Assembly (NCBI GenBank): GCA_946886375.1
Contig: CAMPIL010000064.1
Span: 1 to 12,653, forward strand
DNA from: an uncultured Phycisphaerales bacterium
Lineage (GTDB): Bacteria > Planctomycetota > Phycisphaerae > Phycisphaerales > SM1A02
DNA: 12,653 nt
Direction of reading: 5' to 3'
The stretch's first letter is position 1, and the number at the start of each line of letters is the position of its first letter. Below, piece by piece: positions 8,676 through 12,653 of the stretch. The translations under genes and the position numbers were made by a program. A model generated the notes under the pieces. That model was not told the DNA's origin, ran no database searches, and saw only the letters and a list, made by a program, of their open reading frames with translations.

Positions 8676-8711
8676 GGCAGGCAGGCTTCCAAGCCTGCCT
8701 GCCGCTTTTTT
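8676..8711 (+). terminator. strong Rho-independent terminator
   Basis: GGCAGGCAGGCTT (8676-8688) and AAGCCTGCCTGCC (8691-8703) form a perfect 13-bp stem. After GC, six T follow (8706-8711). The T-run is on the plus strand only. It would end the transcript proposed to start near 8370 and any read-through from the protease gene. The repeated GGCAGGCAGG core may also belong to a dispersed repeat family. Confidence 0.8.
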
Positions 8712-8757
8712 GGGCGCACCTGAACTGGAGTCGTTTCAATCGAAGTGTGGCAACCGG

Positions 8758-8834
8758 CCATTCCCGCGCACGCGGGAACCCGACGCCTTGTGCGCGCCGA
8801 CTGGTTCCCGCCCCCGGAATGCGCGGGAACGACG
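8758..8834. repeat. dRS3-like composite inverted-repeat element
   Basis: TTCCCGCG (8761-8768) and CGCGGGAA (8771-8778) form a perfect 8-bp dyad. GTTCCCGC (8804-8811) and GCGGGAAC (8823-8830) form a second. The outer parts, TTCCCGCGCA and the reverse complement of TGCGCGGGAA, also match each other, so the whole piece is an imperfect palindrome. This ATTCCCGCG...CGCGGGAAC style is that of small dispersed repeats such as Neisseria dRS3 and REP-like units. It lies between the terminator and the 3' end of the DNRLRE gene. It encodes no protein; the translation SRARGNP/APGMRGND is a common spurious product of such repeats. Confidence 0.6.
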
Positions 8835-8860
8835 CGGCCGCCACATTGCATTGAAGCGCT

Positions 8861-9742
8861 CTAATGCGACGTGCATACGCCCCAACCATTGACGACTGCG
8901 AGTAAATCGCTCACGTTCATCACGCCATCGCCACCTGGCGGGGCAATGTCCGCTGCACAAGGCGGCTGAATGCATGGCCCCCACGCGTTGATGACCGCCA
9001 GCAGATCACTCACGTTCACGACATCGTGCGGTGGAACCATGTCGCCGCCACAATGCAGCGCCCTCGTGTATTGCACGATCAATTGTGGGTGGTACGCGGC
9101 GACGGGGTACTCGCGGCTGGCCAATCGTTTGGCGGTATACGAGTTGGTTTCCTCGCCCAAGAGGATCCAACCGTGGTTGGTCGACGGATCATCGACCGAT
9201 TGCTGCACGTTTTCGGCCAACTGCGGGGAGGTCCATTGCACCGCTTCAGGCAGCGTGCCGACGTCCTGGGTCGCAAGCACAGCAGAATCAAAATCGCCAC
9301 CCGGCGTCGACCATGCCACATCGGGGTAGAAACGATGCCACCACGTGGCATCGTTGATTTCGGCGGGTACTCCTGTTCCACCGTCTGCAACTGAAGCGCC
9401 TTCGCCCCAGGACTGAAGCAAACGATGCACCCGCACCGGAATCAGGTCGCCACTGCCCTGAATGATTCGCAGCCTCAGAGTGGCGTTCACGATTGTCGCC
9501 TGCTTCGGCACGCTGGAGGCCACATCAAAATGCAGGACAGCCCGCACCCGCGTGTTGCCGCCCGATTCACCGGTGCGACCGCAGCGAATTGAATTGCCCA
9601 TGCCATTGGCCATCGCGCCGCTTGAGGAATCAATGAGAGTTGCGTCCTTGGAGGCGGCAATGGTGATCGTTTGCGCGCCCTCGGCGCTTGGTTCATTGAT
9701 GAACGCGAGCAATCCGATGGCGATCGCGCAGCAGGTCGGCAC
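8861..9742 (-). CDS. exported DNRLRE-domain protein with C-terminal dockerin
   Basis: 293 aa. A hydrophobic N-terminal segment (4-15, CCAIAIGLLAFI) looks like a signal peptide ending near EGA-QT, although it lacks Lys or Arg. Residues about 24-226 form a DNRLRE domain (carbohydrate-binding-like beta-sandwich). They show TITIAASKDATLIDSSSG at the start, RVRAVLHFDVAS (65-76), ATIVNATLRLRI (82-93) and the closing SREYPVAAYHPQLIVQY (209-225). Residues about 228-291 hold two dockerin-like repeats, NVSDLLAVINAWGPC (243-257) and NVSDLLAVVNGWGVC (276-290), of the kind called GC-type dockerin in planctomycetes. The calcium loop of the first repeat is degenerate. Such proteins are exported and bind surfaces or polysaccharides; no enzyme domain is seen. 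The start is GTG (9740-9742) with a weak AAGGGA upstream; no ATG, GTG or TTG lies between it and the in-frame stop at 9809-9811. It diverges from the PhoX-like gene. Confidence 0.86.
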   Translation of the reverse strand: MPTCCAIAIGLLAFINEPSAEGAQTITIAASKDATLIDSSSGAMANGMGNSIRCGRTGESGGNTRVRAVLHFDVASSVPKQATIVNATLRLRIIQGSGDLIPVRVHRLLQSWGEGASVADGGTGVPAEINDATWWHRFYPDVAWSTPGGDFDSAVLATQDVGTLPEAVQWTSPQLAENVQQSVDDPSTNHGWILLGEETNSYTAKRLASREYPVAAYHPQLIVQYTRALHCGGDMVPPHDVVNVSDLLAVINAWGPCIQPPCAADIAPPGGDGVMNVSDLLAVVNGWGVCTSH

Positions 9743-10015
9743 AGCAAGTCGTCCCTTGAAGTTGAGCGTGAGCGTGACGATGGCATCAGTTGATGCGCAA
9801 CAGTTGCCTCAGGCATGCTTGCAGGCAATTACGCAGTTGTGGTTTGCTCAGCGCAAAGTCCGTCCCTGATTTGTGTTGCTGATTCAGTTTGGGGCGATGC
9901 GCATATTCACATTGAATCGCCACACATCACATATTCAAAATCAACACCGTCCTGCTTTCATGCCGCACATCGTTGCAGACATTCCTTTCAATCCATCACA
10001 TTCAAGGAGAAAGAC
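9743..10015. promoter_or_regulatory. divergent control region between two dockerin-protein genes
   Basis: This 273-base stretch holds no gene. It must carry promoters for both neighbours, but I see no pair of boxes good enough to call. The octamer CATATTCA occurs twice (9902-9909 and 9930-9937), 28 bases apart, in an AT-richer patch upstream of the PhoX-like gene. The second copy lies in a CACATCACATATTCAAAAT context. A Pho box (repeats spaced 11 bases) is not evident. Confidence 0.35.
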
Positions 10016-11635
10016 ATGAAGTCGAATTTGTTCGCAGCAGGTGCGCTGATGATGTACGGCTCGTACGCGGCAACGGCCAACACCACCTCGCCACGCTACG
10101 TGCTGCCTGAAGTACCGCTGGTCCAGAACGTTCACCCGATCTTTACGGTCGGCGACGTGGTGGGCGGCTACCGCATGGTGGGCATTCCTGACGGTATGGG
10201 AGTACGGGCTGCGGGCAAGAATGCGTTCACGTTGTACGTGAACCACGAACTCACGCAAGCAAACGGCGTCGTCCGCGCCCACGGCTCCAAGGGAGCATTT
10301 GTCTCGGAATGGCTGATGCAACCGACCCTGGGCGCCAACAACGCGATTGCAGTTGACGTTCAGAGCGGCGCAGATTCAATCCTCACCATTCAAGACTGGG
10401 ACGACGTCAACGGAGGCTATTACACCGTTGTTCCGAGCACCAATCCGCTTCGCGGCGCGTTCAGCCGCTTTTGTGCGGCGTATCTTGCCGGACCACACGA
10501 TGGCTTTGACGCCTGGATGTTCCTCACCGGCGAAGAAACCGGCGGGACCGACACGATGGATGGCGTGCAGGGCGGGCAAGCCTTCGCGGTGATTGACGAT
10601 GTCGCGCACGCACTGCCTCGTCTGGGTCGCTTTTCGCATGAGAACCAGGTCGTTGTTCCCGGAACTGGAATGAAAACTCTCGTGATCGGATTGGAAGACG
10701 GTTCGGGCCTGGACTCCCAACTGTACTTCACGGTTGGCACCAAGGTGCCCGCCAGCGCTGACGTGCTTGAGCGCAACGGGCTGAGCAACGGCGATCTCTA
10801 CGTCATGCGGGTGCAGGGCATCACGACCGAAGATCAATTCACGACCGTCGGCCTGGCCATTCCCTTCACGATGCAGCCGGTGAACTGGGCGCTTACAGGC
10901 AGCGCGCTGGAAACCGCGTCCGATGCCGCGAGCGCGACCGGCTTTGCACGCATTGAGGACGGCGAGTATGACCCCAACAATTACGCTGACTTCTACTTCG
11001 ACACGACCGGCAACGGCACGCTGGGCAGCCCGCTGCGCAACGGCCGCCTGTATCGTCTCACGTTCAATGACCTGAGCAATCCTGTCGCCGGTGGCACCAT
11101 CACCATGCTCCTTGACGGCAGCGAAGGCATGGTCAGCCCGGACAACCTCGGCATCAACGCGCACGGCCAGATGCTCATCAACGAAGACCCGAATTACACC
11201 CTCGTCGGCCGCGATGCGAGCATCTGGCTGTACGACATCCCCACAGGCAACTTCAATCGCGTCATGGAGATGGACACCGCCCTGGCCCAATCACTGGACC
11301 CGGCCTACACCAACGGCAAGTGGGAAACCAGCGGCGTCATTGATGCTTCGAGCGTCATCGGCGAAGGCTGGTGGCTCTTCAACGTGCAGGCTCACTACAA
11401 CCTGCCTGACGTTGAACTGGTGCAAGGCGGCCAGGTGCTCGCAGCAAAAATTGCGACCACGCTTCCACTGGGCGACACCAGCGGCGACGGAACCGTCAAT
11501 GTGATTGACCTGCTTCGCGTGATCAATCAGTGGGGACCATGCCCCGGAAGCGGCCCCTGCACTGCCGATCTCAATAACAGCGGCACGGTTGACGTTGCAG
11601 ACCTGTTGATGGTCGTCGACCACTGGTCGTTCTGA
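10016..11635 (+). CDS. PhoX/DUF839-family protein with C-terminal dockerin
   Basis: 539 aa. The start ATG at 10016 follows AAGGAGA (10004-10010; GGAG spacing 6). The frame is open further upstream but that is not protein-like. A signal peptide covers residues 1-22 (MKSNLFAAGALMMYGSYAATA). The DUF839/PhoX propeller spans about 28-480, with YVNHELTQ (74-81), GEETGG (172-177), GFARIEDGEYDP (309-320), NGRLYRLTF (342-350) and DNLGINAHGQMLINED (376-391). In PhoX phosphatases the acidic residues of such motifs bind calcium and iron; they are present here. Whether it has phosphatase activity is not certain, since DUF839 contains divergent members. Residues about 486-538 are two dockerin repeats, DTSGDGTVNVIDLLRVINQW and DLNNSGTVDVADLLMVVDHW, with good calcium-loop residues. 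It would act outside the cytoplasm, perhaps releasing phosphate from organic esters, and be retained through the dockerin. A strong terminator follows. Confidence 0.88.
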   Translation: MKSNLFAAGALMMYGSYAATANTTSPRYVLPEVPLVQNVHPIFTVGDVVGGYRMVGIPDGMGVRAAGKNAFTLYVNHELTQANGVVRAHGSKGAFVSEWLMQPTLGANNAIAVDVQSGADSILTIQDWDDVNGGYYTVVPSTNPLRGAFSRFCAAYLAGPHDGFDAWMFLTGEETGGTDTMDGVQGGQAFAVIDDVAHALPRLGRFSHENQVVVPGTGMKTLVIGLEDGSGLDSQLYFTVGTKVPASADVLERNGLSNGDLYVMRVQGITTEDQFTTVGLAIPFTMQPVNWALTGSALETASDAASATGFARIEDGEYDPNNYADFYFDTTGNGTLGSPLRNGRLYRLTFNDLSNPVAGGTITMLLDGSEGMVSPDNLGINAHGQMLINEDPNYTLVGRDASIWLYDIPTGNFNRVMEMDTALAQSLDPAYTNGKWETSGVIDASSVIGEGWWLFNVQAHYNLPDVELVQGGQVLAAKIATTLPLGDTSGDGTVNVIDLLRVINQWGPCPGSGPCTADLNNSGTVDVADLLMVVDHWSF

Positions 11636-11674
11636 TCAATTGTGGTTCTTTGATCGACCACTGTTTCAAACCAG

Positions 11675-11713
11675 AGCCGGACACACTTCGGGGTGTCCGG
11701 CTTCTCTTTTTTT
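11675..11713 (+). terminator. strong Rho-independent terminator with UUCG tetraloop
   Basis: AGCCGGACAC (11675-11684) pairs perfectly with GTGTCCGGCT (11693-11702). Inside, an A-G mismatch precedes a C(TTCG)G tetraloop. TCTC and seven T (11707-11713) follow. It ends the PhoX-like gene 40 bases after its stop codon. There is no matching T-run on the other side, so it is not bidirectional. Confidence 0.9.
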
Positions 11714-11735
11714 GCAGCAACCGCACGGCGAATCG

Positions 11736-12629
11736 TCACTTCCGGCTCACCAGCACGTCGGCCTTCACCTTGATGCCGCGCACCTTGGCGCGCACCGCTT
11801 CGGGGTTGGGCGCGTAATGCTCAGCCGTGCGCAGATCGACGTAGTTCTCTTCAACCAGGCGCACGAGGCTTTCGGTGAAACTGTGCATGCCTTCGTTGCC
11901 GGAGCCGGCCATGATCGCGGGAAGGTCTTCATCCTTGGCTTCGCGAATCCGGTCGGCGACAATGGGCGTGTTCAGCAGCACCTCTGTGGCCGGCACGACC
12001 CTCACCCCCGCCTTCACCGAGGGCAGCAGCCGCTGCGCCATCACCGCTTGCAAACCATTGGCCATGCTCGATCGAATGAAGCCATGCTCCTGCGTGGGGA
12101 AGAATTCGAGGATGCGCGCAAAACTCTGCATGGTGTCGGCGGTGTGCAGCGTGACGAACACCAGGTGGCCGGTTTCCGCCGCCATCAGTCCCGCCATCAT
12201 GGTTTCGCGGTCGCGCATTTCGCCGATCATGATCACATCCGGGTCCTGGCGCACCGCGGCCCGCAGCGCGGTTGGAAAGTCAATCACATCCAATCCGATT
12301 TCGCGCTGGCTGATGTAGGACTTCTTCGGCAGGAAAAGATATTCCACCGGGTCTTCGATCGTGATGATGTTGAAGGCGTGCCCGCGATTCATGTGTTCGA
12401 GAATCGCGGCGAGCGTTGAACTCTTGCCGCTGCCCGTCACGCCGCAGACAATCACCAGCCCTTCATGCGTGCGCTCGGCGATTTGCTCATAGACCGGCGG
12501 CAGGTGCAGATCGCTGAAACTGGGAATCTTGGGATTGACTCGCCGAATGGCCGCGTGCAACCCGCCGCCGGCGTGAAAGACGCTGCAGCGGTAGCGCTGG
12601 GCCACGCCTTCGGTGTGCGTCATATCCAC
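11736..12629 (-). CDS. pilT: PilT-type pilus retraction ATPase, N-terminal domain missing or cut off by an in-frame TAG
   Basis: About 297 aa from the GTG at 12629 (or 295 from the ATG at 12623, which has AAGGG at 12638-12634 on its strand). PilT hexamers power retraction of type IV pili from the inner face of the membrane. Visible are Walker A GVTGSGKSS (63-71), Asp box ITIEDPVEYL (89-98), Walker B DPDVIMIGEMRD (129-140) and His box TGHLVFVTLHT (153-163). IVADRIRE (223-230) stands where PilT has AIRNLIRE. The protein begins at the RYRCSVF strand (12-18), which in complete PilT (about 345-370 aa) comes after some 80-100 residues of PAS-like N-domain. Upstream in the same frame the codons PQ-TAG-DNKGG are read, with the stop at 12645-12647. 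The gene is thus a shortened PilT, a nonsense-mutated one, or a sequence error; the window ends too soon to decide. The catalytic part is intact. Confidence 0.88.
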   Translation of the reverse strand: MDMTHTEGVAQRYRCSVFHAGGGLHAAIRRVNPKIPSFSDLHLPPVYEQIAERTHEGLVIVCGVTGSGKSSTLAAILEHMNRGHAFNIITIEDPVEYLFLPKKSYISQREIGLDVIDFPTALRAAVRQDPDVIMIGEMRDRETMMAGLMAAETGHLVFVTLHTADTMQSFARILEFFPTQEHGFIRSSMANGLQAVMAQRLLPSVKAGVRVVPATEVLLNTPIVADRIREAKDEDLPAIMAGSGNEGMHSFTESLVRLVEENYVDLRTAEHYAPNPEAVRAKVRGIKVKADVLVSRK

Positions 12630-12653
12630 GCCACCCTTGTTGTCCTACTGCGG

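Larger units (their letters stand above)
8370..8711 (+). ncRNA. candidate structured RNA of unknown family (promoter, hairpins and terminator)
   Basis: This segment sits between a promoter-like sequence and a clear intrinsic terminator and contains four separate perfect stems. Stem A: CCCCCGGAA (8435-8443) with TTCCGGGGG (8467-8475), enclosing GG/CC and TGGGT-GCA-ACCCA (8451-8463). Stem B: CCCATCGG (8484-8491) with CCGATGGG (8496-8503), loop GACG. Stem C: GGGCTGCAC (8608-8616) with GTGCAGCCC (8653-8661), enclosing CCGTGCA (8628-8634) with TGCACGG (8645-8651). Stem D is the terminator (8676-8703). A 10-nt direct repeat AAACCGGCGG occurs at 8389-8398 and 8510-8519, on either side of stems A and B. 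Between B and C lie an unusually long Shine-Dalgarno and a 14-codon frame. I do not recognise SRP RNA, RNase P RNA, 6S RNA, tmRNA or a known riboswitch. It could be a small RNA, a leader or peptide-coding RNA, or remains of a lost gene. Confidence 0.42.

Noticed and set aside
8594..8854. 86-codon frame ending in SRARGNP...APGMRGND
   Set aside because: The second half is translation of the terminator hairpin and the dRS3-like repeat, a common false ORF.
9805..9827. Imperfect palindrome around GGCATGC in the divergent region
   Set aside because: Only the outer five bases and the centre match; too weak to call.
9815..10015. N-terminal extension of the PhoX-like frame
   Set aside because: Not protein-like. 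The ATG at 10016 follows AAGGAGA and opens a normal signal peptide.

Overview
This window looks like chromosomal DNA of a planctomycete, most likely of the Phycisphaerae/Phycisphaerales type. The DNA is GC-rich. Two exported proteins end in paired dockerin-like repeats of the form DLLxVINxWGPC, which are typical of that group. The other genes (FG-GAP propeller protein, DUF1573 protein, PilT) also fit. The assignment is an inference from protein style; no rRNA or other phylogenetic marker is present.

Layout. 1-480 (+): 3' part of a TatD-family metallohydrolase. 622-2934 (+): secreted protein with 14 FG-GAP/VCBS-type repeats in two sets of seven; its ribosome binding site lies in a perfect hairpin. 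2975-3886 (+): cobalamin-binding-type (BtuF-like) substrate-binding domain protein without a signal peptide. 3831-4340 (-): membrane-anchored DUF1573 protein, overlapping the previous gene tail to tail. 4341-4535: divergent control region with a perfect 15-nt palindrome. 4536-7184 (+): ClpB disaggregase, followed with an ATGA overlap by a DegP/HtrA-type serine protease with one PDZ domain and no export signal (7181-8269). 8270-8860: no conventional gene, but it holds a sigma70-like promoter, a chain of strong hairpins, a near-ideal Shine-Dalgarno with a 14-codon reading frame, a Rho-independent terminator and a dRS3-like inverted-repeat element. 8861-9742 (-): DNRLRE-domain protein with a C-terminal dockerin. 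10016-11635 (+): PhoX/DUF839-type protein with a C-terminal dockerin, closed by a strong terminator. 11736-12629 (-): PilT-type ATPase whose reading frame is interrupted by an in-frame TAG just before the window ends, so the usual N-terminal domain is absent or separated.

How the genes relate. ClpB and the HtrA-type protease are translationally coupled and would both act in the cytosol, which suggests a joined refolding and degradation module. The two dockerin proteins share a 273-bp divergent region and probably the same surface or export route. The other genes look like independent units.

The most interesting part is 8336-8711. Promoter, hairpins and terminator are all arranged as an autonomous transcript of about 340 nt (positions roughly 8370-8711) that matches no RNA family I recognise. 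It contains an extended Shine-Dalgarno that can pair with 16S rRNA beyond the normal tail.
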